From Fontibacillus phaseoli (lineage in GTDB: Bacteria > Bacillota > Bacilli > Paenibacillales > Paenibacillaceae), in assembly GCF_003337355.1 (NCBI RefSeq), contig NZ_QPJW01000001.1, forward strand, positions 248,001 to 312,000: a stretch of DNA of 64,000 nt, in the 5' to 3' direction. Shown here one piece after another: positions 43,210-52,204 of the stretch; the stretch's first letter is position 1, and each line of letters begins with the position of its first letter. Both the position numbers and the translations under genes were made by a program. The notes under the pieces are model-generated. The model was given only the letters and a program-made list of their open reading frames with translations, made no database searches and was not told where the DNA came from.

Positions 43210-43443
43210 ATGGGAAACTATAGGATTTGTGATTTTTGCGGCAATTTATACGAAAGATCGAGTAACCGAATGTGCCAAAGCTGCGAAACGATCTACCAAA
43301 AAATACGCAGCGTCGTTGAAGCGCGGCCGGATACGATTGTGCTGGACATTTCCAATCAAACCGGGATCAGCGTAAGCCGGATTCTATCCTTCGTGAAAAA
43401 CGGCTATTTCGTCATGAGGGAAGGAACTATTGAAGTTAAATAA
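43210..43443 (+). CDS. Small zinc-ribbon / HTH protein (YvyF-like)
   Basis: A 77-residue protein: a four-cysteine zinc ribbon (CDFCGNLY, then CQSCETIY) followed by a short HTH-like part (VLDISNQTGISVSRILSFVKNGYF). This is the layout of the flagellar-operon protein YvyF, but shorter by about half and away from flagellar genes. AAGGAGACACC precedes the ATG. A regulatory or anti-sigma-like role is conceivable. Confidence 0.65.
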   Translation: MGNYRICDFCGNLYERSSNRMCQSCETIYQKIRSVVEARPDTIVLDISNQTGISVSRILSFVKNGYFVMREGTIEVK

Positions 43444-43558
43444 GTAAATTACATCATGGAGAAAATCCGAACTTGTCTTTATAATTATTGGACAAAGTCT
43501 CGGATTTATTTTTTTGGGAATCACAAGATAGATGCCTTTAGGAGGTGTAAATTGCCTT

Positions 43559-43975
43559 ATGAGAAAACCGTATATCGGGTTCCTTCCGTTGTTTTGCCTG
43601 GCTCTTTTATTGGGCGGATGTTTCAATGGCGTGAAGTCTTCAAGCGAACTGTCCGTCGTAGTAAAGGAGATGGATGCGCAAAATCCGCAGTTTTCGTTCG
43701 GAAACGGCGAAGAAGCTTACAAAATGGGATACAATAAAAAAGACATGCCTATCTTTGTTGATACCGATAAGGCTTTTAAACAGTTCTGCAATGACTATGA
43801 AGATGCAATCCTTGAGGTTAAGAAGCAATTTGAGCTTGCATCCATCAGCAAGACTAACTGGGAGCCTTATCTGACTTATGGCTGGCAGTTAATCACCGAT
43901 GACGAATCCCTCAGACAGAAAGCGTCCGAAATCTCCTCTTTCTTCGACTTCTACGAGAACAGTTTCGAAAGATAA
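43559..43975 (+). CDS. Small lipoprotein of unknown function
   Basis: A 138-residue lipoprotein with signal MRKPYIGFLPLFCLALLLGGC (lipobox LLGGC). The rest is soluble, helix-rich and unlike any family I recognise (FKQFCNDYEDAILEVKKQF). AGGAGGTG lies 11 bases before ATG 43559; the ATG at 43532 has no ribosome site. A terminator follows. It is separated from the YvyF-like gene by about 115 bases. Confidence 0.7.
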   Translation: MRKPYIGFLPLFCLALLLGGCFNGVKSSSELSVVVKEMDAQNPQFSFGNGEEAYKMGYNKKDMPIFVDTDKAFKQFCNDYEDAILEVKKQFELASISKTNWEPYLTYGWQLITDDESLRQKASEISSFFDFYENSFER

Positions 43976-43996
43976 CTTTTTATGAAACGGTGTCGA

Positions 43997-44047
43997 AAAA
44001 GCCCTTCAGCTTGGCAACAAGGGCGGGGGCTTTTCGTCTTGACTTGG
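43997..44047 (+). terminator. Probable terminator after the small lipoprotein gene
   Basis: AAAAGCCC (43997-44004) pairs with GGGCTTTT (44037-44044), with inner CCCTT/AAGGG pairing. Confidence 0.65.
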
Positions 44048-44079
44048 GCATCCGGAAAAGTGGAGCATGCCGCGCAGTA

Positions 44080-45159
44080 TTAAGGCAGTTTGACCAGCCG
44101 CTCCGACATCTCCGCCGTCCCGGTTAAGGCCTCTTCGAATGCCGCGAATTCGAACAACTCTTCAATATGAAAGACGCCGTGAGGGTGGTCGGAAGCATAA
44201 AGCGCCTTGGCGATGACGGCTGCCGTTTTGGCGGTGGCCTCCGCTTCCCGTAATCCATACAAGAAGCATTCCGCGAGGGTGCTCTCTTTCTGCTTTTTGC
44301 CGATGGCATCGACTTTGACGGCAAAGATCGGCTCTCCGGCTTTGAATGAAGCGAAACGGTTCACCGCGAAATCCCGCACCTGCTTTAGGTTCAAAATCCG
44401 AAGCGCTCCCATTGCTTTTAAGGCGGATACCATACGGGTGGCGAGAGCCGAGTCGAAACAAAGCCGCGTCGAGACGGTCGGCACCTGAAGCGTACGAGGC
44501 AATATATGCTGATCGGCGAAATTGAAGCGATAAGCGGTTCTTTTGCCGAGACCGTTGCCGAAATCGGTTTTCCGCCCTTCCCTGAAGCTGAACGCTTTTA
44601 CCGGCTCTCCCCGCTCCAATACCCCAAAATCGCAATTCATTTGATCGATGGTCCACTCGATGGCCGCTTTGCCGTGGGAATCTCCAAGGCCAAGCATCAC
44701 GGAAATGTTGATTTCCTCCGCAACGTCCAATAGCCGTTTTGTCCGCAAAGCCATCAAGTTGCTTAACCCCGGCACGAGGCCTACGCTGAGAACTGCAGTA
44801 GCGCGGTTTGATTGTGCCGTTGAGCAAAGCAGTTCCACCTGGGACAAAAAGCGGTAGTCGGCAGAAACGTCGACGTAATGGATTCCTTGAGACAGACAGG
44901 AGTGGACGAAGGCGGTATCTTGCTGATCCAGGCACATTACTACCAGTTTTATGCGGGCCAGCATATCGTGATCGGGTTCTACCCGGATATCGATCTCCAT
45001 GGGAAGAACGCTTCCGTTGCTTTCCCGGCTGAAAGCCTCCGCCTTATCCAGGCTTCTTCCGGCCGCAAGCACCTTACCCGGATATAACCGGGCGAGCTCG
45101 CGGCTGATCTGTTTGCCGACATGGCCGTATCCGCCGATTACTAAGATGGAATCACGCAT
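44080..45159 (-). CDS. Saccharopine dehydrogenase-like NAD(P)-binding protein
   Basis: A 359-residue protein. The N-terminal Rossmann loop is ILVIGGYGHVGKQISRELAR and the family-typical segments YVDVSADYRF and SVGLVPGLSNLMALR follow. Members of this group are distant relatives of saccharopine reductase with mostly unknown substrates. AGAGAGGAAGA lies before the ATG. A 15-bp palindrome identical to the MarR operator lies about 155 bases upstream, so it is the likely target of the adjacent MarR regulator. Confidence 0.82.
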   Translation of the reverse strand: MRDSILVIGGYGHVGKQISRELARLYPGKVLAAGRSLDKAEAFSRESNGSVLPMEIDIRVEPDHDMLARIKLVVMCLDQQDTAFVHSCLSQGIHYVDVSADYRFLSQVELLCSTAQSNRATAVLSVGLVPGLSNLMALRTKRLLDVAEEINISVMLGLGDSHGKAAIEWTIDQMNCDFGVLERGEPVKAFSFREGRKTDFGNGLGKRTAYRFNFADQHILPRTLQVPTVSTRLCFDSALATRMVSALKAMGALRILNLKQVRDFAVNRFASFKAGEPIFAVKVDAIGKKQKESTLAECFLYGLREAEATAKTAAVIAKALYASDHPHGVFHIEELFEFAAFEEALTGTAEMSERLVKLP

Positions 45160-45314
45160 GGTTGTTTTCTTCCTCTCTATGTTGCTTTATTTGGCATATG
45201 AACACATTGAAACTGAATACCCCCGAGCAAGGAATCGTCGATAAGTTCGCCGTTTGAAGTATCCATTGCCGAAACCACCTTTACTTGTACGGGGTTATAA
45301 TCCGTTGCTTTATT

Positions 45315-45329
45315 GTTTAGTTACTAAAC
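45315..45329. promoter_or_regulatory. MarR operator copy between marR and the dehydrogenase gene
   Basis: GTTTAGTTACTAAAC, identical but for the central base to the palindrome in the marR promoter. It lies 18 bases past the marR stop and upstream of the saccharopine dehydrogenase-like gene. Confidence 0.75.
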
Positions 45330-45346
45330 TAAAACGGTAAAAAAAA

Positions 45347-45811
45347 TTACTCTCTCAAAATGTCGCTTAATTTAGCAACGCATTTTTCAAAAATGTCGAT
45401 TTCTTCTTCCGTAAAGGAATTCCGAAGCTGGTCATAGAAAGCCAGATGCATCCGAGCATGGGCGCGATAAGCCTCTTTTCCGGATTCGGTAAGCGTTACA
45501 AGGATGCCTCTCGAAATATGAGGATGCGGGGAACGCTTGACGAATGCCTTGGCTTCCAGGCGGTCCACGATTTGCGTGACCGCCCCTTTTGTAATGCCGA
45601 GCCGAGCGGCAAGCTCTTTCATCAGAACGCCGCCGTCCTCTCCGATCGCATCGATCATATGAATTTCGCTAGGCGTTAATGCAGTCTCCGTACCGTAGAA
45701 CTTGGGTGAACTCTCCAGTTTGCGGAGCTGCAGGATGAGCTGGCCTAAACGAAGGCTGCCTGTATTTGATTGGGATGATCCAGGGATGGGTGTTTTAGAG
45801 TTGGTTTTCAT
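45347..45811 (-). CDS. MarR family transcriptional regulator
   Basis: A 154-residue MarR-type winged-helix repressor: LMKELAARLGITKGAVTQIVDRLEAK (recognition helix) and the wing ISRGILVTLTESGKEAY. No ribosome site precedes the ATG; instead the promoter (TTGACA, 17 bases, TAAACT) ends six bases before it, so the mRNA would start at or next to the ATG. The operator overlaps the promoter, indicating autorepression. A second operator copy links it to the dehydrogenase gene downstream. Confidence 0.9.
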   Translation of the reverse strand: MKTNSKTPIPGSSQSNTGSLRLGQLILQLRKLESSPKFYGTETALTPSEIHMIDAIGEDGGVLMKELAARLGITKGAVTQIVDRLEAKAFVKRSPHPHISRGILVTLTESGKEAYRAHARMHLAFYDQLRNSFTEEEIDIFEKCVAKLSDILRE

Positions 45812-45817
45812 ATCTAA

Positions 45818-45846
45818 AGTTTAGTAACTAAACAAATGATTGTCAA
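45818..45846 (-). promoter_or_regulatory. marR promoter with embedded 15-bp operator
   Basis: Minus strand TTGACA (45846-45841), 17-base spacer, TAAACT (45823-45818). The palindrome GTTTAGTAACTAAAC (45819-45833) covers the -10 and most of the spacer. Only six bases separate the -10 from the ATG at 45811. Confidence 0.75.
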
Positions 45847-45907
45847 GTCCGGTTTTTTGCCGTCAATTTTGCATGATAGGCGGAAGAGGGTGAGCAGGCT
45901 CTCTGCA

Positions 45908-46798
45908 TCATAATTCCGAAATTGGATAGTACAGGTCACACTCGCAGTATTGCTTGTTGCACTTTTCATAATTGATCAGTTCAAACCGGAAGTTTTCTTG
46001 CAAATCGAATTGGACCGTAGGCATCCAAACCTCGGTAACATGCTCCCAAATGGTACGCAGCGATTCGGAGGTGATTTCCTCCGGGCGATGAGGGCCCATA
46101 TAAGTAAATACGCCGTATTTATGGGTCGCGATATGCCTGACTTTCAATTCGGGGGGGACGATGCTGTTTAGGCCGATTTGCGTTGAGGGCTGATAAAAAG
46201 TGTAGCCTTGAAAGTTACTCGGAACGGTCGTAAAGCCGATATAGATATCTTTTTTGACGGGATTGATGATTTTGGGACGGCTGTTGTAGAAATAATCGAC
46301 GCCAAGCCGGTTGGCGGTCTGATGTTTGAGGTTGTCCTCCACATCCACGGCATGTTCGATCCCGGCGATCGAAAAGGAGGGCAATACGGTGATGGAGCGG
46401 AAGAAGACAAGCCCTTCGCCGGCCCGGTTCAGAAAATCGGGATTAAACCGGTCCAGGATATTCAGCGATGCTGGATTCCGGCGCCATCTGGCAGGGCTGA
46501 TATGGTATTCTTCCTTGAAGATCCGGCTGTAAGTCCTTTCGGAGCCGAAGGAATATTTGGACGAGATGAATTCGATGGTGTTGCGATCGTTTAACAAATC
46601 CGCCAGCGACTCCGCAATCCGCCTTCTCCGGACATATTCCATGAGACCCGTCGAGGTGGCCCCTTTCCAGATGCGCAGCAAGTGAAACTTGGACAGGTTG
46701 ACGCGGCCCGCGATGATATCCAGATTCAGTTCCTCGAGCAGATGGTTCTCGATAAAATCCGTGGTTTGGCTAATGGTCTCAAGTAAATGATGATCCAC
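45908..46798 (-). CDS. AraC family regulator with GyrI-like effector domain
   Basis: A 296-residue protein: an N-terminal AraC HTH pair (LDIIAGRVNLSKFHLLRIWK; IEFISSKYSFGSERTYSRIFK) and a C-terminal GyrI-like ligand-binding domain (about 125-296), ending in a Cys-rich NKQYCECDLYY. Rob/BmrR-type domains bind hydrophobic drugs or metabolites. It is divergent from the nucleotidyltransferase-UvrA genes across a promoter region with a palindrome and probably controls them. Two further GyrI-type proteins follow downstream. Confidence 0.88.
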   Translation of the reverse strand: MDHHLLETISQTTDFIENHLLEELNLDIIAGRVNLSKFHLLRIWKGATSTGLMEYVRRRRIAESLADLLNDRNTIEFISSKYSFGSERTYSRIFKEEYHISPARWRRNPASLNILDRFNPDFLNRAGEGLVFFRSITVLPSFSIAGIEHAVDVEDNLKHQTANRLGVDYFYNSRPKIINPVKKDIYIGFTTVPSNFQGYTFYQPSTQIGLNSIVPPELKVRHIATHKYGVFTYMGPHRPEEITSESLRTIWEHVTEVWMPTVQFDLQENFRFELINYEKCNKQYCECDLYYPISEL

Positions 46799-46823
46799 CG
46801 GTTTCTCCTTAACATAGCAATTT

Positions 46824-46852
46824 TTGTCGTATTTAAAATAAACCAGTATAGT
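46824..46852 (+). promoter_or_regulatory. Sigma-A promoter of the nucleotidyltransferase-UvrA operon
   Basis: TTGTCG (46824-46829), a 17-base spacer, then TATAGT (46847-46852). It lies in the divergent gap and points at the nucleotidyltransferase gene, leaving about 75 bases of leader. Confidence 0.6.
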
Positions 46853-46892
46853 ATGATCTTACCATGATTCACCCCTCCGCAAAATATCGAAT

Positions 46893-46906
46893 CCGTCACG
46901 TGACGG
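46893..46906. promoter_or_regulatory. Palindrome in the nucleotidyltransferase leader
   Basis: CCGTCACGTGACGG, a perfect 14-bp palindrome about 35 bases after the predicted transcription start and 25 before the ATG. It is a candidate operator for a GyrI-type regulator. Confidence 0.55.
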
Positions 46907-46931
46907 AAAAGAAGAGAAAGGGTGGTACGCA

Positions 46932-47846
46932 ATGGATGACGTAATGCAGGAACAATTAAAAGAGCGCTATATGGCGGCAACGTACAGTTTCATCGACAAG
47001 GTGAGAGACGATCCCAATGTGATAGCCGTCATTATCGGCGGAAGCCTTGCATATGACGTGGTTTGGGAAAAAAGCGATATCGACATGACGCTGGTCGTCC
47101 GGGATCAGGTTTTGAAGCATGATAATTACTGCATCATGGAAGACGGCATCGTCATCAATGTTCACCTGATGTTGAGAAGTTCGTTCAAGAGAGGGCTAGA
47201 GCGAAATATCGGAGGTTCTTTCTCCCAATCGTACTTTTCCAAAGGTACTATGGTCTATTCCACGGATGATAGTTTAGTAGACTTTTTTGAAGATCTCAAG
47301 GAGATAGGCAGCGACGATATCGCCCTTTCGGCGTTCCATATCGCGGGCTCGCTAGTGCATGTGTACGAAAAGGCGCAGAAATGGCTCAAAGCACGAAGAG
47401 ATCCGTTATACGCCCAATACTACTTGCTTAAAGCTGCCGAATCGATCGCGCATATGGAACTCTGTCTGCGCGGAGAGGCGATTTCGCGCGAGGCGATCCA
47501 GCAGGCTCTTCGCACGGCACCGGAGGTGCTCGCCCCTTTTTATCAGGATGCGATGTCCCGCCGACTAAGCCCCGAGGAAATCGCGGAATCGATCGATAGG
47601 ATCGACCGTTATCTGGAATCCCATCTGGGCATCATTCAAAAGCCTCTCCTGGAATTCATGTCCGATCAAGAGATCAAAACGGTAACTCTCATCTCCAAAC
47701 ATTTTCAAGTTTATAGTGAATTCATCGTCGGCACCTTGGACTATTTGGCCGATAAAGGCGTCATCGAAAGGGTATCGCAGAGTATCCGCCTTACGCCGAA
47801 AAGCAAGCCGGCCGTCGAAGAAATCGGCTATCTGTACATTCCGTAA
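46932..47846 (+). CDS. Nucleotidyltransferase with C-terminal winged-helix region
   Basis: A 304-residue protein. The nucleotidyltransferase signature GGSLAYDVVWEKSDIDMTLV carries the GS and DxD metal motifs, and a third acidic residue is plausible in INVHLML. A helical middle follows (residues 120-210), and the end (KTVTLISKHFQVYSEFIVGTL, then GVIERVSQSIRL) looks like a winged helix. It could adenylylate a small molecule, as the antibiotic nucleotidyltransferases do, or a protein or RNA. GGGTGG serves the ATG. It is 19 bases ahead of the UvrA-like gene, so the two are co-transcribed. Confidence 0.78.
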   Translation: MDDVMQEQLKERYMAATYSFIDKVRDDPNVIAVIIGGSLAYDVVWEKSDIDMTLVVRDQVLKHDNYCIMEDGIVINVHLMLRSSFKRGLERNIGGSFSQSYFSKGTMVYSTDDSLVDFFEDLKEIGSDDIALSAFHIAGSLVHVYEKAQKWLKARRDPLYAQYYLLKAAESIAHMELCLRGEAISREAIQQALRTAPEVLAPFYQDAMSRRLSPEEIAESIDRIDRYLESHLGIIQKPLLEFMSDQEIKTVTLISKHFQVYSEFIVGTLDYLADKGVIERVSQSIRLTPKSKPAVEEIGYLYIP

Positions 47847-47865
47847 CCGAGAGGAGAACTGAAGC

Positions 47866-50754
47866 ATGTCTGTCCGAACAACCATTGAAATTTCCGGTGC
47901 GAAGCAGAACAATTTGAAGAACATTTCTACTGAGATCCCGCGGGATAAGCTGACGGTCATTACCGGGGTTTCCGGCTCCGGCAAATCGTCGCTCGCTTTT
48001 GACGTCATTTACGGAGAGGGTCAACGCCGGTTTCTGGACTCCATCTCCACTTTCGCGAAGAGCCGGATCAGCCAATTAAAGAAAGCCAATGTCGACTATG
48101 TCCGGGGCTTGTCCCCCGTTGTTGCCATCGAGCAGAAAAAGGGAAATAATAACCCTCGTTCTACCGTCGGCACCGTTACGGATATCAACGATTATTTAAG
48201 GCTGCTATATGCGACCGCCGGAACCGGCGTCTGTCCCGATTGCGGCCATACCTTGAAACAGCTCTCCGCGGCCCAGATCGCCGAGCATATCTCCAGTCTT
48301 CCTCAAGGAGCGGTAGTAGAGCTGCGCGCCCCCGTGTATAAAATATATGGCGAGGACTACAGCTATACCTTCCATCAACTGCGGGAAAAAGGCTATAAGA
48401 ATCTGCTCGTTGACGGCGAGCCTTTTTCATTGTCGGATAAACGCGAGCTGGATGAAACTGCCGAGTACCGGATCGAGGTGATCATCGACCGCTTTACGCT
48501 CAAGCAGGACACTTATATTCAACTGGCGAAAACCATCGAAGCGACCATGCTGTCCCTGGACGAGGATATCATGATCAAGGTGGAGGTCATTGGGGGCGTG
48601 GATAACAGTTTTTACTCAGCTTACGGGTGCCCGGAGCACCATACTTTTCTTTGCGAAATGCAGCCGTTCCATTTCTCCTTCAATTCTCCCGCTAGCGCCT
48701 GTCATACCTGCCTGGGGGTAGGTCTTTCTTTCGTGGTGGAGCCCCGGTTTTTGGTGGTTGCCCCGGAGAGAAGCATCAACAAAGGGGCGCTTAAGAAAAC
48801 GGTCTTCAATCCTGCGGGCAAGGACAGTTACCGGTCCGTATTGATGTACAGCCTGTCGCAGAAGTATGGCTTTAGCCTGGATACCCCGTTTAACGAGCTG
48901 CCCAAGCACATCCACGACCTTTTGTTTTACGGCACCAAAGGCGAGGTGCTTCCGATGCTGCAACCGCCGAATTCGCAAAAAAAGAACTGGATCATCGGAC
49001 GCGACCGGCCTTTCTGGGGCTTCGTCCATGAGATGGAGAGCTGGTATAAACACTATATCCGCAAGTCGTCGACTTCCGAGGCCTTCGAACCGAACTTCAT
49101 CAAGGAATGCATGATCGAGAAAATATGTCCGGAATGTCATGGTGCAAGGCTGAAAAAGCAGCGGTTGCAGGTGACGGTAGGGAGCAAAAACATCGATCAG
49201 CTTAGCCGGATGCAGCTTCCGGAGTTGATGGATTTTCTGACAGCCTTAACTTTTGAGGAAGAGATATGGGAAGTGGCAACCTCCATTCTCCGCGAGATCC
49301 AGGCGAGAACCACGCTGTTAATTGAAATCGGGCTTCATTATATCAGCCTGGGCCGCAGAAGCGACAGCATCTCGGGCGGCGAAATGCAACGGATCAAAAT
49401 GTCCACGCAAATCAGCAGCGAACTGATGGGGATGCTGTACGTGATGGATGAACCGAGCATCGGCCTTCATCCGCGGGATTCCAGCCGGGTCATCGAAACG
49501 ATGAAAAAGCTCCGGGATAGCGGCAATACCGTGATCGTCGTCGAGCATGATCTGGATACGATCCGAAACGCCGATCATATTATCGAAATCGGGCCGGGGC
49601 CGGGAATTCACGGGGGCACGATCGTCGCTTCGGGGAGCATTGACGACATCGCGAAGGCCCCGGATTCCGCAACAGGCCGGTATTTGTCCGGTAAGTCCGA
49701 AATTCCGGTTCCCAAACGGCGCCGGAATTTGGGGGATACGTTTTTGTCCGTACAGGGTGCCCGCGAGAACAATTTGAAAAACGTGGATTTGGACATCCCT
49801 CTGGGCGTATTCATTTGTATCACCGGTGTGTCGGGATCGGGGAAAAGCTCGCTGATTAACGAGATTCTGTACAAGCAGTTGAAGGTATTGAAGACAGGGG
49901 CGCGGATCGTGGCCGGGGATCACGATTTCCTGTTCGGCGCGGATCTGGTGAACCATGTGATCAACATTGATCAGGCCCCGATCGGCAGAAACAGCAAATC
50001 CAATCCGGCGACCTATATCGGGATTTACGATAAAATCCGCGATCTGTTCGCGATGCAGCCGGAGGCGGTCAAGCTGGGATACCAGCCGATCGATTTCAGC
50101 CTGACCCATGCGGGCGGGACGAGATGCGAGCATTGCGCGGGCGACGGGATCATCGTGACGAGCCTGCAGTTTATGGCGGATATCGAAACCGTCTGCCCGG
50201 TTTGTAAAGGGATGCGCTTTTCCAAGGAAGGCCTCGAAATCAAGGTTCAGGGGAAAAGCATTGCCGACGTGCTTGAAATGACGGTGGAGGAAGCCGCGGA
50301 ATTTTTTAAGGACAACAAATATTTGCGGCATAAACTCGACATTATGAATGAGTTGGGACTCGGTTATATGTGTCTCGGTCAAAGCTCAACGACATTGTCC
50401 GGCGGCGAGGCGCAGCGGGTGAAGCTGGCTTACGAGCTATCCAAAATCAAACGAGGCGCCCATAACCTGTACATTCTGGATGAACCGACTACGGGACTGC
50501 ATCTCTCGGACATTCAGAAGCTGCTCTTTTCTTTAAATAAGCTGGTGGATCAGGGGCATTCCGTCATCGTTATCGAACATCATCTGGATGTGATGAAGTC
50601 CGCCGACTATATCATTGATATGGGACCGGAAGGAGGACATCAAGGGGGGAGCGTCGTGGCCGAAGGAACCCCGGAACAGGTTGCCGGAATTGAGGAATCC
50701 TATACGGGACGGTATCTCCGCACCGTGCTTGAGCCTCAGAAAACGAGCAAATAG
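47866..50754 (+). CDS. Divergent UvrA paralogue (UvrA2-like ABC ATPase)
   Basis: A full-length 962-residue UvrA-family protein. There are two ABC cores: Walker A GVSGSGKSS at about 34-42 and GVSGSGKSS again at about 654-662, with signatures SGGEMQR and LSGGEAQR. Zinc cysteines occur in CPDCG (123/126), CHTCLG, CPECHG, CEHCAG and CPVCKG. It differs from housekeeping UvrA in segments such as FLDSISTFAKSRISQLKKANVDYV, where canonical UvrA has the YVESLSAYARQFL-type sequence. Such paralogues confer tolerance to DNA-binding drugs in producers, and its cluster setting fits that. Confidence 0.88.
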   Translation: MSVRTTIEISGAKQNNLKNISTEIPRDKLTVITGVSGSGKSSLAFDVIYGEGQRRFLDSISTFAKSRISQLKKANVDYVRGLSPVVAIEQKKGNNNPRSTVGTVTDINDYLRLLYATAGTGVCPDCGHTLKQLSAAQIAEHISSLPQGAVVELRAPVYKIYGEDYSYTFHQLREKGYKNLLVDGEPFSLSDKRELDETAEYRIEVIIDRFTLKQDTYIQLAKTIEATMLSLDEDIMIKVEVIGGVDNSFYSAYGCPEHHTFLCEMQPFHFSFNSPASACHTCLGVGLSFVVEPRFLVVAPERSINKGALKKTVFNPAGKDSYRSVLMYSLSQKYGFSLDTPFNELPKHIHDLLFYGTKGEVLPMLQPPNSQKKNWIIGRDRPFWGFVHEMESWYKHYIRKSSTSEAFEPNFIKECMIEKICPECHGARLKKQRLQVTVGSKNIDQLSRMQLPELMDFLTALTFEEEIWEVATSILREIQARTTLLIEIGLHYISLGRRSDSISGGEMQRIKMSTQISSELMGMLYVMDEPSIGLHPRDSSRVIETMKKLRDSGNTVIVVEHDLDTIRNADHIIEIGPGPGIHGGTIVASGSIDDIAKAPDSATGRYLSGKSEIPVPKRRRNLGDTFLSVQGARENNLKNVDLDIPLGVFICITGVSGSGKSSLINEILYKQLKVLKTGARIVAGDHDFLFGADLVNHVINIDQAPIGRNSKSNPATYIGIYDKIRDLFAMQPEAVKLGYQPIDFSLTHAGGTRCEHCAGDGIIVTSLQFMADIETVCPVCKGMRFSKEGLEIKVQGKSIADVLEMTVEEAAEFFKDNKYLRHKLDIMNELGLGYMCLGQSSTTLSGGEAQRVKLAYELSKIKRGAHNLYILDEPTTGLHLSDIQKLLFSLNKLVDQGHSVIVIEHHLDVMKSADYIIDMGPEGGHQGGSVVAEGTPEQVAGIEESYTGRYLRTVLEPQKTSK

Positions 50755-50769
50755 AAGGTGGAAACATCC

Positions 50770-52023
50770 ATGTATACCAAACCCCACATTCGGGAAGCCA
50801 TAGCGCAAATTGAAAACCGGCTAGCCCATCCGCTGGATATTGAGACCGTCTCGCGGATGGGCCTGGTTTCATCTATGCAGTTATACAGGGACTTTTATAA
50901 TCTGACCGGACATTCCGTTAAGGAGTATATCCGCAAACGCCGTTTGTCCAATGCGCTGGCTTTGTTGAAGCATTCGAACAAGAGCATCGCGGATATTGCC
51001 TATGCCTGCGGATACAGTTCGCAGCAAGCCTTTAGCAAGGCCGTCAAAGAGGCGACCGGGCAAACTCCGCTCGAATACAAGCATAGTGCATCGTATTATT
51101 ATTTTCCCCGGTTCGACGGGCCTGCCGAACATCATATCCATGTCGCCGCCAAACAAATACCGGAAACGATCAGCGTTGAGTTCCATCATGAGCAGCTCCA
51201 AGGCATTGAGCAACACGCAATCCGGTATCTGCAGTCCGTTCTTCCGGAGTTCCAGGGAAGGATCTTCGGAAGGAACGAAGCGCGACCCGGAATCGATTTT
51301 ATTTATGTGCTGTATTTATCCGGCGCGGAGCCTTATTATGAGATTTTGCTGCAAAACGGCGGATTTGTAAAAGTAGAAAAAGTCCCCGGTTTTTCGGCGA
51401 CCTTCGCGATGGCATCGGTTCAAAACAACGAAGTGCAGATTGGCTCCGCCTGGGATTATTTATATGGAAACTGGCTGAAAACAAGCATGTTCGAGCAGGA
51501 AGATAGGCCTTACTTTGAAGAATACATACTCAGAAACGGACGCGTCAAAAAGCTAATGCTGTATCTCCCGGTGAAAAAACGGAACGATTACGACAAAATC
51601 CGGATACTCGAATGCGAAGAGATGACGTTTCTGGTGTCCCGAAGCCGAGGGCCGGATGCTGAGGAACAAGCCTCCGGGTCGGTCATCGATTTTTTGATCG
51701 GCCGCTACCCGGATCTTGCGAAAGAGGCGACCCAATTTTACGTATCGAATCACGAAGACGAATATGTGTGCGGAATCCGCATAGACAAATTATTGGAACT
51801 CCCGGAACAGGCCGAAGTGGAAATATTGACTTCAGAACGCGGCAGATTCGCCATTCTTGAAGGAAACGGCTGCGTAGAGAGTGCGGTATATGAAAAACTG
51901 CTTTTTTCGTGGGTCAGGGACAACGGCTTTGAAATGGGCGGCTCGGTTTTTGCTATCTATGAATATGGCGGCATTCAAAATCGGGAGAGTACGAGGGTCC
52001 ATATTTTTTGCAGCCTGAAATGA
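50770..52023 (+). CDS. AraC family regulator with tandem effector-binding domains
   Basis: A 417-residue protein: AraC HTH at 1-105 (LDIETVSRMGLVSSMQLYRDFY; IADIAYACGYSSQQAFSKAV), then two GyrI/AraC-effector type domains at about 125-290 (typical AWDYLYGNWL) and 290-417. The ATG at 50770 has GGTGG 8 bases upstream, 15 bases after the UvrA-like stop, so it belongs to the same operon. Two ligand domains on one regulator are unusual. Confidence 0.85.
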   Translation: MYTKPHIREAIAQIENRLAHPLDIETVSRMGLVSSMQLYRDFYNLTGHSVKEYIRKRRLSNALALLKHSNKSIADIAYACGYSSQQAFSKAVKEATGQTPLEYKHSASYYYFPRFDGPAEHHIHVAAKQIPETISVEFHHEQLQGIEQHAIRYLQSVLPEFQGRIFGRNEARPGIDFIYVLYLSGAEPYYEILLQNGGFVKVEKVPGFSATFAMASVQNNEVQIGSAWDYLYGNWLKTSMFEQEDRPYFEEYILRNGRVKKLMLYLPVKKRNDYDKIRILECEEMTFLVSRSRGPDAEEQASGSVIDFLIGRYPDLAKEATQFYVSNHEDEYVCGIRIDKLLELPEQAEVEILTSERGRFAILEGNGCVESAVYEKLLFSWVRDNGFEMGGSVFAIYEYGGIQNRESTRVHIFCSLK

Positions 52024-52204
52024 TGTTAAAAACGGATAATACAAGAGCTGATTCTATGTGTACATTAGAAATATCTTGATCTGTTTAAATAAGCTGAACT
52101 AAACATTCATGAGATACGATGTAGGCAACATTTTTCGTGCTTGCCCCCACATCTATAATAATAGCTCAGCTTATGTCCTTCACCTATTTCGAGGAGGTTC
52201 CACA

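Noticed and set aside
49318..50382. Reverse-strand frame of 354 codons opposite the UvrA-like gene
   Set aside because: It mirrors conserved UvrA motifs on the plus strand and has no ribosome site or known domain.
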